Assembly (NCBI RefSeq): GCF_004793765.1
Contig: NZ_SRYM01000011.1
Location: 1-64,000 of the forward strand
DNA: 64,000 nt
Source: Parabacteroides distasonis
GTDB taxonomy: Bacteria > Bacteroidota > Bacteroidia > Bacteroidales > Tannerellaceae
Direction of reading: 5' to 3'
This document shows, piece after piece, positions 52,796-62,660 of the stretch. Numbering within the stretch: the first letter of the stretch is position 1; every line of letters starts with the position of its first letter. The notes under the pieces were generated by a model that saw nothing but the letters and a program-made list of their open reading frames with translations, was not told where the DNA came from and ran no database searches. Made by a program: the position numbers and the translations under genes.

Positions 52796-53863
52796 ATGAA
52801 AACTGAAAATAGACATATTAATTTCCAAGAGCCGGAAGGTATGATGCTTTTACGGTATATAAAGGACACAGCTTCCAATGAGGAAAAATCTTATATTGAA
52901 GCTTGGCTGGAAGCGGATGAAAATAATAAGAGGATCTTATTACAGACCGCCCGTATATATTATGCGAACAATGCGATGGAACGGATCGCTAGCCGAAATC
53001 CATTGATTGCCTACGAAAAGCTGGAACAACGATTAGCAAAACGGACCCGTTTATATTGGCTGAAGAGGTTCTCTGTCGCTGCGGCTTGTATAATTGCTAT
53101 CATTGGACTATCAAGCTTAATCTCATATATAAGGGTAGGTTTGAGTGCCGGTGCTCCTCAGCATATAACGCTTGAAGCCAATGCGGGGATACGTACTCAT
53201 TTTAATTTACCAGATGGCACAGTCGTGTATTTAAATTCAGGAAGTAGCCTGTCCTATCCAATGCCATACGATTCCAAAGAGAGGAAAGTATGTTTATCGG
53301 GAGAAGCTTATTTTAAAGTTACTCATAACGAAAAACAGCCTTTTATTGTTAGTGCTTTCGGTGATCGATATAACGTGAGGGTATTGGGGACGGAATTTAA
53401 TATGCAAGCATATGAAAGTGAAGGTCAGATATCGACAACTTTAGTAAAAGGTTCAGTGAATGTAGAAGTGAAAAACAAGATAGGGAAGATTTATAAATGG
53501 AAATTAAAACCTTCAGAGAAGGCTGTTTGTGATATAAATGAAGGAAAGATCTCAATAACGAAAGTAAATACGATTTATGAGACAGCTTGGATGGAAGGGA
53601 AACTTATGTTTAAGAATATGCCTCTACCTCAAGTACTAAAGAGATTATCTTATTTTTATAATGTCAAATTTGAAATACAAGATCCAGTGATTAATAGCTA
53701 TTACTTTAATGGAACATTTGAGAATAAACAATTATCTCAAGTTTTGGATTATTTGAAGATTTCTTCACGGATAGACTATGAGATCAAACAAGCTATGACG
53801 GATGACAGCCAAGGTTCCCAAAGTACAATGGTTATATTGAGAAAGAAAAAAGGAAATGAGTGA
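52796..53863 (+). CDS. FecR-type anti-sigma factor
   Basis: The 355-residue single-pass protein has a cytoplasmic sigma-binding part (residues 1-85), a membrane helix at about 87-108 (AACIIAIIGLSSLISYI) and a periplasmic FecR domain (NLPDGTVVYLNSGSSLSYP, VRVLGTEFNMQAY). A C-terminal domain of the DUF4974 type follows (LPQVLKRLSYFYNVKFEI). It would hold the divergent ECF sigma inactive until the STN domain of SusC signals substrate. It is the first gene of the PUL operon. Confidence 0.92.
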   Translation: MKTENRHINFQEPEGMMLLRYIKDTASNEEKSYIEAWLEADENNKRILLQTARIYYANNAMERIASRNPLIAYEKLEQRLAKRTRLYWLKRFSVAAACIIAIIGLSSLISYIRVGLSAGAPQHITLEANAGIRTHFNLPDGTVVYLNSGSSLSYPMPYDSKERKVCLSGEAYFKVTHNEKQPFIVSAFGDRYNVRVLGTEFNMQAYESEGQISTTLVKGSVNVEVKNKIGKIYKWKLKPSEKAVCDINEGKISITKVNTIYETAWMEGKLMFKNMPLPQVLKRLSYFYNVKFEIQDPVINSYYFNGTFENKQLSQVLDYLKISSRIDYEIKQAMTDDSQGSQSTMVILRKKKGNE

Positions 53864-53934
53864 AATTAAAATAGAAGTTTAACCTTAAATGTATTGCTTA
53901 TGAGAGAATAGAACCTTCAGACTCTATTAAAAAA

Positions 53935-53969
53935 CATACGGAGAGATGCTACCAGCATCTTTCCGTATG
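53935..53969 (+). terminator. 16-bp hairpin between fecR and susC
   Basis: Positions 53935-53950 pair along 16 bp with 53954-53969 (one G-U pair) around a 3-base loop. No T-run follows, so it may be a processing or attenuation site more than a simple terminator. It separates the regulator from the structural genes. Confidence 0.5.
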
Positions 53970-54041
53970 AAATCATCAATAGTAAGTCTTTAAACAGTAC
54001 TAAAGAATTTATTTTTTTAATCTTAAATCAGTTACAAAAGT

Positions 54042-57000
54042 ATGGTAAAAAATTATTATTACCAACAGGGAAGGCATATTCCTACCCTAGGGTTGGTTCC
54101 CAAAGTCGCAAGAACCATGAAGTTAACCTGTTTGTTGCTTTGTTTATCTATTGGATTTGTATTTGCCAATCAGTCACAAGCCCAAAGAAATGTATTATCT
54201 CTAGATCTATCAGAGACTACTGTTTCTGATGTTTTGGAAACTTTGGAGAAGCAAACCGATTTTCATTTCTTTTATAATAGTAAACTAGTTGATGTCAATC
54301 GTAGGATATCGGTGAATGTTAAAGGACAAGATCTTTTTTCTGTCCTAAATCAAATCTTTAAAGATACAAATATTCTTTACAAGGTGGTCGATAAAGACGT
54401 TATACTTACAGTTGCGGACTCCAAGAGTACAGCTCAAGATGGTCGTAAGGTGACAGGTAAAGTAACGGATAGCAGAGGTGAAGCTATAATCGGTGTGAAC
54501 GTTATTGAAAAGGGAACTACAAATGGGACGATTACAGATATTGGCGGAAACTATAGTATTGATGTTCCTTCTGGAGCTATATTGGTGTTTTCATATATCG
54601 GGTATGTTTCTAAAGATGTATTAGTAGGGAATAATTCTGTTGTGAACGCTACGTTGTCTGAGGATATGCAATCGTTGGATGAAGTGGTTGTCGTGAGCTA
54701 TGGTACACAAAAGAAGAGAGACTTGACTGGATCTGTTTCTAAGGTCAATGCGGACGAATTATCAAGTATACCGGTAGGGCAGCTCGGGCAAAAATTGCAA
54801 GGGCAAGTTGCAGGTGTGCAGATCAATCAAGTTTCAGGAATGCCGGGTCAAGGTATGGCATTCCGTATTCGTGGAGCTGCCTCTATAAATGGAGGTAATG
54901 AACCATTGTTTGTGGTGGATGGACTACCGATATCAACCGGGTTAAATAATATCAATCCGGATGAAATAGAATCTTTCTCTATATTGAAAGATGCTGCGGC
55001 AACTTCTCTGTATGGTTCGAGAGCCGCAAATGGAGTTGTCTTGATTACCACGAAACGAGGAAAACAAGGTCGGACGGAAGTGAGCTTAAATGCTTCGTAT
55101 GGAATACAATCGATCCGGGGATTAAAAGAGCCAGATGTAATGAACGCACGTGAATTTGCTCAATTCCAAAAAGAATTTTATGAGGACAAGGCTAAATATG
55201 AAGGCTATACGGAAGGTGTCCCAGAGGCTTATCAACATCCAGAGCAATATGGGGAAGGTACGAACTGGTATAAAGAATTAACTCATTCGGCTCCTGTTCA
55301 AAATTATAGCTTAAGTATTTCGGCAAGTAAGGATAAATTCAATTCTGCGATTGTCTTAGGTTACTTCCGTCAAGATGGTGTTTTGTATAATACTAATTTT
55401 GAGCGTTTCTCTCTTCGTGCGAATAATGATTATCAAGTGAATGATCGTTTGAAATTAGGCTTGAATATAGCTCCGACATTACAATTGGCAAAAAATCAAA
55501 CGATTGACGGACAACGTAATTTGCTGAGTGCCGCTACATTAGCTTCTCCATTGTTAAGTCCTTATGATGCAAATGGAGATTATGTTTTGGCTTTGAATGC
55601 GCCTAATATGTTTCCACAGCCAAACTGGCGACGGGTATTAGATGAAAAGATTGATCAGAGGAAAACGATAACGGTTTTGAGCAATATGTTTGCGGAGCTG
55701 GATATTTGGAATGGCATCAAGTATAAATTTCAAGCTGGAGTAGATATTGGATCGAATAATTTACGTGACTTTACTCCATCCACTGCAGGAGGTGCTTTTA
55801 ATATTGCACCCCCTCAGAAGGCAACAGCTAATTTTAATACGGGCTTCTATTATAACTGGACGGTTGAAAACATGTTGATGTATAATAAGACAATTAAAGA
55901 TCATAGTATAGATGCTTTGATTGGCTATACTGCACAAAAATATACGTGGGAAGGTTCAGATTTGTCAGGAACAGATTTTCCAGATGATGATATCTCTTGG
56001 ATTGATGCTGCGGCTACTAAAAATGGAACTAGTACGATGCAACAATGGGCGATGGCTTCTTTCATTGGAAGGGCTAACTATAGCTTTAAGGATAGATATT
56101 TGTTGCAAGTAACTTTCCGTCGTGATGGTTGTTCTCGTTTTGGCTCAGGAAATAAATATGCGAATTTTCCTTCAGTCTCTGCAGGATGGATTGCCTCTGA
56201 CGAGGCATTTATGCAGCCGATGTCTCAAATATTGAATTATTTGAAGGTCCGTGCGAGCTATGGTTTGACTGGTAATTATAATATTGACAATTATAATTAT
56301 CTAGCTCGGGTTGCTAAGGCAAATTATGTTTTAGGGGGAGCTTTAGCACCGGGTAAAGCTTTGGAAAGCCTGAGGAATAATGAATTAACTTGGGAAGAGA
56401 CAAAACAGCTGGATTTGGGTATTGATCTTGGTTTCTTGAATGATCGTATTTTTGTGATGTATGATTATTATTTGAAACGGACGGACGGAATGTTGTATCA
56501 AACGGATATTCCTGCAGCTACAGGTTTTTGGGATATACAATCCAATATGGGGGATTTCAAGATATGGGGGCATGAGATAACCATTACATCTCGTAATCTT
56601 GTAAATGAATTTAAATGGACTACTAATCTTAATGTTTCTTTCAACAGAAATAAAATCTTAAAATTAGGTACGGAAAATGCTCCGATTGGAGGATATGAGA
56701 CTTATGGTGATTTTAATCGATTAGAAGTTGGACAACCGATTGGTGCTTTGTTCGGGTATATTTATGATGGAGTATACATGACGGAACAAGAATTAAATTC
56801 CCAACCTAAACATGCTACATCAGAGATTGGAACCGCTCGGATGGTGGACGTAAATAATGATAAAAGAATTGACGCTGATGACAGGACGATTATAGGAAAT
56901 CCTACTCCTGATGCTATTTTTGGTATGACTAATGAATTCCAATATAAGAATTTTGATTTGAGTATATTACTTCAAGGTCAGATTGGTGGAGATATAATGA

Positions 57001-57407
57001 ATGCCAATTATGAGAATACGGAAAATCTAGATGGTGTGTTCAATGTCCGTAAATATGTACAAGACAGATGGCGTTCACCGGAGAATCCGGGCAATGGTAT
57101 TGTTCCGCGTACAAAATCAGGGACTACAGAGTTATTCCGTTTGGGGCATAGTGGACAAGTGTATGACGCTTCATATTTGGCGATCAAAAATGTTACTTTG
57201 GGGTATACGATTCCATTTACTCCTAATCATTATATATCAAAACTTCGTGTGTATTTGACTGCCCAACAACTTGCCGTTTTTACGAAATATCCGGGTCTTA
57301 GCCCAGAAGTTAGTCAAAATGGAATGGATTGGAGAGGATTAGGCGTAGATCGTACGGCTTATCCAGTTCCTAGAACATTTAGTATTGGGTGTAATATAAC
57401 TTTCTAA
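54042..57407 (+). CDS. susC: SusC-type TonB-dependent transporter with STN domain
   Basis: This 1121-residue outer-membrane receptor imports glycan pieces. After a long basic n-region and signal (MKLTCLLLCLSIGFVFANQ, from residue 26) come an STN signalling domain (about 50-115, VSDVLETLEKQTDFHFFYN), a CarboxypepD-like domain (VTGKVTDSRGEAIIGVNV), the conserved DEVVVVSYGT, a plug (about 225-330, GVQINQVSGMPGQGMAFRIR in part) and the barrel ending in Phe (SIGCNITF). The STN domain fits regulation by the FecR and sigma pair. SusD follows by 24 bases. The symbol names the family, not the starch locus. Confidence 0.95.
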   Translation: MVKNYYYQQGRHIPTLGLVPKVARTMKLTCLLLCLSIGFVFANQSQAQRNVLSLDLSETTVSDVLETLEKQTDFHFFYNSKLVDVNRRISVNVKGQDLFSVLNQIFKDTNILYKVVDKDVILTVADSKSTAQDGRKVTGKVTDSRGEAIIGVNVIEKGTTNGTITDIGGNYSIDVPSGAILVFSYIGYVSKDVLVGNNSVVNATLSEDMQSLDEVVVVSYGTQKKRDLTGSVSKVNADELSSIPVGQLGQKLQGQVAGVQINQVSGMPGQGMAFRIRGAASINGGNEPLFVVDGLPISTGLNNINPDEIESFSILKDAAATSLYGSRAANGVVLITTKRGKQGRTEVSLNASYGIQSIRGLKEPDVMNAREFAQFQKEFYEDKAKYEGYTEGVPEAYQHPEQYGEGTNWYKELTHSAPVQNYSLSISASKDKFNSAIVLGYFRQDGVLYNTNFERFSLRANNDYQVNDRLKLGLNIAPTLQLAKNQTIDGQRNLLSAATLASPLLSPYDANGDYVLALNAPNMFPQPNWRRVLDEKIDQRKTITVLSNMFAELDIWNGIKYKFQAGVDIGSNNLRDFTPSTAGGAFNIAPPQKATANFNTGFYYNWTVENMLMYNKTIKDHSIDALIGYTAQKYTWEGSDLSGTDFPDDDISWIDAAATKNGTSTMQQWAMASFIGRANYSFKDRYLLQVTFRRDGCSRFGSGNKYANFPSVSAGWIASDEAFMQPMSQILNYLKVRASYGLTGNYNIDNYNYLARVAKANYVLGGALAPGKALESLRNNELTWEETKQLDLGIDLGFLNDRIFVMYDYYLKRTDGMLYQTDIPAATGFWDIQSNMGDFKIWGHEITITSRNLVNEFKWTTNLNVSFNRNKILKLGTENAPIGGYETYGDFNRLEVGQPIGALFGYIYDGVYMTEQELNSQPKHATSEIGTARMVDVNNDKRIDADDRTIIGNPTPDAIFGMTNEFQYKNFDLSILLQGQIGGDIMNANYENTENLDGVFNVRKYVQDRWRSPENPGNGIVPRTKSGTTELFRLGHSGQVYDASYLAIKNVTLGYTIPFTPNHYISKLRVYLTAQQLAVFTKYPGLSPEVSQNGMDWRGLGVDRTAYPVPRTFSIGCNITF

Positions 57408-57431
57408 GAATCTGTATAAAATAAATGAATT

Positions 57432-58952
57432 ATGAAGAAGTTAATAAGTATATGTATAACTACTTTGTTTTTAAGCTCTTGTTCTGGTGATTTTTTAGAT
57501 TTGGCACCTCAGCATACAGGAAGTGAATCTACTTTTTTTAAGACGGAAGAGCATTTTACGCAAGCCATTAATGGAGCATATCAAAGATTACGTGATGTTC
57601 ATGGCGTTTATGGGACATTAATGTCCGAAATGCGTGCCGATAATACTCATTATATCCGCTTTGAGGCGGATAGGGCACAACGTCAATATGAGGAAGTGGC
57701 AGATTTTACAAATGATGAGCAGAATATTGTAACTGATGATATGTATTATAACTGTTTTTCTGGCATTTCTAGGGTAAACTCTATATTGGATCGTATCGAG
57801 GGAATGGAATTTTCAGAAGAATTTAAAAATCATATAATAGGGCAAGCGAAGTTTTTGAGAGGGTATTACTATTTTCAATTAGTTCAGTATTTTGGAGGAG
57901 TTCCTTTATATTTACATGAGGTAATCGGTGTTAATGATGCGTTTTTGGCTCGTTCTTCTGAGGAGGAGGTTTACAAGATAATTTTGAGTGATGTAAATGA
58001 TGCCGTTGCTAAACTTCCTGTTGTTAGTTTTCCACAAAATGGTTCTGCTACACAAGGTTCTGCACGTATGCTATTGGCCTATGTCTTGATGACAATGCCC
58101 TCTCGGGATTATGTTGGAGCAGAAGCTCAATTAAGGGAAATACTGAAGATGGGATATGAATTACAAACAAATTATGCGTCAGTCTTTGAACCCTCGAATA
58201 AGAATAGCAAAGAATCTATTTTTGAAGTCCAGTTTCAACAGGGGGATCAAGGACAGGAAAGCAACTGGTTGTATTATTTTATACCGAGAACAAGTGAGGC
58301 TGAGATTATAACAGGCGTTCCCGCAAGTAATACACTTAGCGATGCTGGCTGGAATATACCCACACAGGAGATGGTCGATTCTTATGAAGAGGGGGACTTG
58401 CGTGTAGATCCTTCGGTTTCTGTAATAGCAGGACATAATGATGAGTATGGACGTTTTGTATATGATAAAGTTTTTAATGTAGGGGATCTTGGAATTAAGG
58501 ACTATCCTATATCTTATTATTTTATCAACAAATATCATCATGCTCATTCAAAAGTGAAAAATACGGATGATAATTGGCCTGTTTATCGGTATTCGGATGC
58601 TCTTCTTTTACTTGCGGAATGTTTGGTAGAACAAGGTAAGGCGGGAGAAGCTGTAACATTCGTAAATCAAGTTCGCCAACGAGCAGGATTAAAGGCTTTG
58701 TCTATGGTAAATGCTGATATTGTCGCGAAAGAGCGTCGGCATGAATTAGCTTTTGAAGGTCATAGATGGCAGGATTTACTCCGTACAGGAAAGGCTATAG
58801 AAGTAATGTCTGAATATGGAAAACGTATGAAGTCTTTATATCCGTATTTAACAGAAAGAACTTATCAGGTAACAAAAGAAAAATTAGTGTTCCCGATACC
58901 TTATCGTGAACTTCAAATTAATTCTTTGCTTGAGCAAAACACGGGATATTGA
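57432..58952 (+). CDS. susD: SusD-type glycan-binding lipoprotein
   Basis: The 506-residue surface lipoprotein has a signal ending LSSC (Cys 17), an N-terminal TPR-like region (FFKTEEHFTQAINGAYQRLR) and the C-terminal RagB/SusD landmarks YRYSDALLLLAECLVEQG, ERRHELAFEGHRWQDLLRTG and FPIPYREL. It caps the SusC barrel and binds the glycan. It follows susC by 24 bases. Confidence 0.95.
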   Translation: MKKLISICITTLFLSSCSGDFLDLAPQHTGSESTFFKTEEHFTQAINGAYQRLRDVHGVYGTLMSEMRADNTHYIRFEADRAQRQYEEVADFTNDEQNIVTDDMYYNCFSGISRVNSILDRIEGMEFSEEFKNHIIGQAKFLRGYYYFQLVQYFGGVPLYLHEVIGVNDAFLARSSEEEVYKIILSDVNDAVAKLPVVSFPQNGSATQGSARMLLAYVLMTMPSRDYVGAEAQLREILKMGYELQTNYASVFEPSNKNSKESIFEVQFQQGDQGQESNWLYYFIPRTSEAEIITGVPASNTLSDAGWNIPTQEMVDSYEEGDLRVDPSVSVIAGHNDEYGRFVYDKVFNVGDLGIKDYPISYYFINKYHHAHSKVKNTDDNWPVYRYSDALLLLAECLVEQGKAGEAVTFVNQVRQRAGLKALSMVNADIVAKERRHELAFEGHRWQDLLRTGKAIEVMSEYGKRMKSLYPYLTERTYQVTKEKLVFPIPYRELQINSLLEQNTGY

Positions 58953-58970
58953 TTAGTAAAAAATGAATTT

Positions 58971-58998
58971 GTTCCGGAGGCGCTTTGTTCTCCGGAAC
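58971..58998 (+). other. Hairpin between susD and the GH106-type gene
   Basis: GTTCCGGAG (58971-58979) pairs perfectly with CTCCGGAAC (58990-58998) across a 10-base loop. No T-run follows. It may protect the susCD message or lower read-through to the enzyme genes. Confidence 0.5.
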
Positions 58999-59070
58999 GA
59001 ATAGAAATACTATCTTTACCATTATTTGTTAACTGAAAGGTCTCTAGGGGCTACTAATTATTTAAAGTTT

Positions 59071-62000
59071 ATGAAACAACGACTTTTCTTACTGTTCTGT
59101 TTACCATTTCTTATGCCTTCCATAAATTTTGCACAATCTCAAAAGTATAAGGGATATCCAAGACGGGGAGGAGATATTGATGTCTTATCCGGCTTTCAGA
59201 ATCCCCCTAAAGGATATGGGAATGTTCCTTTCTATTGGTGGAATGGAGACCGTTTGGATAAAGAGCGGTTAAAAGAACAATTGGATATCCTTTCTTCTTC
59301 TGCGACAGACGGTTTTGCGGTTAGTTATATACATACAGATCCGAAAGTGGATACCTTGTTCAATAAAGACGGGTATGGCCTATATGGACGGACTGAGCCC
59401 GGTGAACCTGCTGTATTTTCAGATGAGTGGTGGAATATCTGGAAATGGTTTTCGGGAGAATGCGCTCAACGTGGATTAGGGATTGGACTAGATGATTATA
59501 CAGTTGGCTGGATTGGAAACGGCTATTATCCGGATGAATTGGATACTATGGATATCTTTAAAGGATATAAAGGAGAGTTGGAGATAAATGCAATTCCTGT
59601 AAAAAAGGATGAGGTTTTCCAATATGATGTTCCGGCGGATTTAGTGGCTGTTGTCGCTTGGCCCGGTAAGATTAATCTCGAAACTAGCATTAAGAATGGG
59701 CAGATTATTTGGAAATCTCCTATAAGAGAGGATGTGAATGTCTATGTTATTAAGGCAAAGAATAAATATGTCCTTCATCCGGATTATGGGAAGACTTTGG
59801 TTGATGTCTATTTTAATCGTTTTGAAAATAAGATGGACTCTGTGGGAAAGGCTGGCATGAATTACTTTTTTCAGGATGAATTATCTTATCCAATCAGTAT
59901 GATGTCTTGGTCTGATGATTTTCAGTCGGAGTTTCAAAAACGAAAAGGATATGACATAACCCCGTATTTACCCGCATTGAAAGAATATATAGGCCCGATT
60001 ACTCCCAAGATTCGATTAGATTATGCGGAGGTTTTAATGGATTTGTCTGAAGAACGTTATTACCAACCGATTTATGAATGGCATGCTAAGAGAGGGCTAA
60101 TATATGGTTGCGATAATTTAGGACGTGGACGAAATCCATTATCTTATGTTGATTATTTCCGTGCGATCAGTTGGTTTACTGCTCCGGGAAATGATGCTCC
60201 ATCTATGGGTTCCAGCTTTTTGGAGACGAAAGTTTCGAGTTCTATAGCGCATTTATATAATCGTCCAAGAACTTGGCTAGAAGCTTTTCATAGTATGGGT
60301 TGGGGGAGCTCCGGTGCATGGTTGACTCAACAAATAGATCATCATTTTATGGCTGGTGGTAATTTAGTTTGTATGCATGGTTTGTATTATTCAACTCATG
60401 GTGGTTGGTGGGAATGGGCTCCGCCTTGTTTCCATTTTCGTATGCCTTATTGGCCTCATATGAAAACTTGGTTGAAATATACGGAAAGAATGAGTTATCT
60501 GTTGAGCCAAGGAGAGCATGTTTGTGATATAGCCCTCATGTATCCGACTGAATCCATGCAAGCATATCCAGATATGACAGCCGATACAACATTTAATTTG
60601 GCTATGAAGTTAAGTGCTGCTGGATTGGATTATGACTTTATTGATTTTCGTTCTTTAAGGCAAGCCTCTTTTGACAAAAGTTCGTTGCATATAATGAATG
60701 AGAAGTATAAAGTAATGGTTATAGCAGGAATGAAAGCGATGCATTTTTCTTCTTTGCAAAAACTTAGGGATTATTACAGGGCTGGTGGCATTATTCTGGC
60801 AACAGGGGAGTTACCCTCTGCTAGTAGTAGAGAAGGTGAACAAGATAAGGAGGTCGACGAAATAGTAAAAGAGATATTCGGTTTGACTGCGATGGAGGCT
60901 CGTTCAGGTAAAACGGGGCAAATGCAAAGGAATGTGGCAAATGGAATTGGGTGGTATATTTCAGATGGTTCGATTGAGAAATGTATCCCTCAATTGATTA
61001 CACCAGATTTTATTCCTAATGAAAATGGAGGTAAAGTGTTGCATCGAAAAGTTGGTGATCGAGATATTTATATGGTAATGAATGTGGATAAGAACTCTGA
61101 GTGTTTTTTCCGTAATACAGGCAAAGTGGAATTATGGGATGCTCAAAATGGGACGATACACCCTTATCCTGTTCTTCGCCAGAATGAAAAAGGTACTTGG
61201 TTGAAATTGAAAAAAGAATATACCAATTCTTATTTAATTGTATTCTCACCGGGCACACCCATTCTAGAAAATATTTTGGAAAAGAAAGAATCCCTTGACT
61301 CTGAAATTTTGTTAGATGGAGAATGGACTGTCAATTTGCTGCCGACATTAAATAATAAATGGGGCGATTTTCGTCTACCCGCATCCAATGAATATATTGG
61401 AGCTGAAGCTCGTGTTTTTCGTTTTATGGCAGAGAACCAAGCTCCTAAGTCTTGGATGGAAAAAGATTTTAAGGATGAGGATTGGGAAGAAGGAATTTAT
61501 GGATATGGACCTCAATATGAGACTTATTCGGATTCATTCCCCAATTGGAAAACCGTTTCGTTTTCTTGGCAGTATGGAGTATGGGATAATCCGGGTGCTC
61601 AAGGATATCATGGGCTGAAAGGTAAGATTAGTGATGGCTTCTTTATTTTGGATAGAGGAGGATTGCAAAGGTTTAGGACTTATGTGTATGTAAAGGAGAG
61701 TGGAACTTATCGGGTGGAGCAGATTGGGACATTAGCGGATGTTGTTTTAATAGACGGTGTATTTACCCATGAAAAAATAGAATTGACGCAGGGATGGCAT
61801 TCTTTGCTCGTTGAGTATGCGAATACTTGTAAAATAGAATATAAATCTCAAACTGGAGCTTACCATGATGATCGTCCTCGAGGAGCCGTAGTTCTGTTAC
61901 CAGAGAAAGTAGCAAAACCAATAAAACCATCTGCTTATTCGGATGAAATATCGATGTGTTGGGCTAAAACGGAACATTTGTTTTTTGATCCGTACCAAGG

Positions 62001-62643
62001 AAAGTATAATAGATGGAATTACCGCTTTCAATCAGTTCCGGGATTACAGGAAATGGATTTTGCGATTAGGGGTAAAGACTTGAAAGTGTGGGTTGATGGA
62101 AAGGCGCTTCCGGATTCTGCTATACATCTTCTGAATGAGATGAGTCTGGATGGTATTAACCGATACAAGGTGATTTTTCCGGAGAAAAGGCAAAGAATAG
62201 GAACTATCGCTTTTTCAATCGCAGCTCATATAGGTAATCAAGGGACAGCAGCATTGGCAGAACCTGTAAAATTGAAAACAGGAACAGGTCTGCTTTTGAG
62301 AGGAAATTGGGCAAAAACGGGAGCTCTACGTTGCTATTCTGGAGGTATGATTTATAAACAAAATGTTCGTTTACCAAAGAAATGCTCAGATAAAAAAGTT
62401 TTATTGGATTTAGGGGACGTGGTAGCTACTTGTGAGATAAAGGTTAATGGCCATTCTGCTGGGATTTTAATGAGTCCTCCATACAAAGTGGAGATAAGCC
62501 AATTCCTAAAGGAAAGTGCAAATGAAATTGAGGTGTTGGTTTATAGTACATTAGCTAATCATTATCAAACTCAGCCAACGCCCTATCGTGGAGACCCTAA
62601 AGCCGGACTTATAGGCCCGATATCTTTGTTGATTTTTAATTAA
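59071..62643 (+). CDS. GH106-type alpha-L-rhamnosidase
   Basis: From the ATG at 59071 the protein has 1190 residues and a signal peptide (MKQRLFLLFCLPFLMPSINFAQ). The ATG at 59026 would hide it. The N-terminal catalytic half looks like GH106: NVPFYWWNGDRLDKERLKEQ, then a barrel with ECAQRGLGIGLDDYTVGWIG and WLEAFHSMGWGSSGAWLTQQ. The C-terminal part holds beta-sandwich modules, the last GH2-like (VLLDLGDVVATCEIKVNGH). GH106 enzymes cut terminal alpha-L-rhamnose; some act on pectins such as rhamnogalacturonan II. I cannot place the catalytic residues from sequence alone. Confidence 0.75.
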   Translation: MKQRLFLLFCLPFLMPSINFAQSQKYKGYPRRGGDIDVLSGFQNPPKGYGNVPFYWWNGDRLDKERLKEQLDILSSSATDGFAVSYIHTDPKVDTLFNKDGYGLYGRTEPGEPAVFSDEWWNIWKWFSGECAQRGLGIGLDDYTVGWIGNGYYPDELDTMDIFKGYKGELEINAIPVKKDEVFQYDVPADLVAVVAWPGKINLETSIKNGQIIWKSPIREDVNVYVIKAKNKYVLHPDYGKTLVDVYFNRFENKMDSVGKAGMNYFFQDELSYPISMMSWSDDFQSEFQKRKGYDITPYLPALKEYIGPITPKIRLDYAEVLMDLSEERYYQPIYEWHAKRGLIYGCDNLGRGRNPLSYVDYFRAISWFTAPGNDAPSMGSSFLETKVSSSIAHLYNRPRTWLEAFHSMGWGSSGAWLTQQIDHHFMAGGNLVCMHGLYYSTHGGWWEWAPPCFHFRMPYWPHMKTWLKYTERMSYLLSQGEHVCDIALMYPTESMQAYPDMTADTTFNLAMKLSAAGLDYDFIDFRSLRQASFDKSSLHIMNEKYKVMVIAGMKAMHFSSLQKLRDYYRAGGIILATGELPSASSREGEQDKEVDEIVKEIFGLTAMEARSGKTGQMQRNVANGIGWYISDGSIEKCIPQLITPDFIPNENGGKVLHRKVGDRDIYMVMNVDKNSECFFRNTGKVELWDAQNGTIHPYPVLRQNEKGTWLKLKKEYTNSYLIVFSPGTPILENILEKKESLDSEILLDGEWTVNLLPTLNNKWGDFRLPASNEYIGAEARVFRFMAENQAPKSWMEKDFKDEDWEEGIYGYGPQYETYSDSFPNWKTVSFSWQYGVWDNPGAQGYHGLKGKISDGFFILDRGGLQRFRTYVYVKESGTYRVEQIGTLADVVLIDGVFTHEKIELTQGWHSLLVEYANTCKIEYKSQTGAYHDDRPRGAVVLLPEKVAKPIKPSAYSDEISMCWAKTEHLFFDPYQGKYNRWNYRFQSVPGLQEMDFAIRGKDLKVWVDGKALPDSAIHLLNEMSLDGINRYKVIFPEKRQRIGTIAFSIAAHIGNQGTAALAEPVKLKTGTGLLLRGNWAKTGALRCYSGGMIYKQNVRLPKKCSDKKVLLDLGDVVATCEIKVNGHSAGILMSPPYKVEISQFLKESANEIEVLVYSTLANHYQTQPTPYRGDPKAGLIGPISLLIFN

Positions 62644-62660
62644 TTAAAAAGGATTGTACA

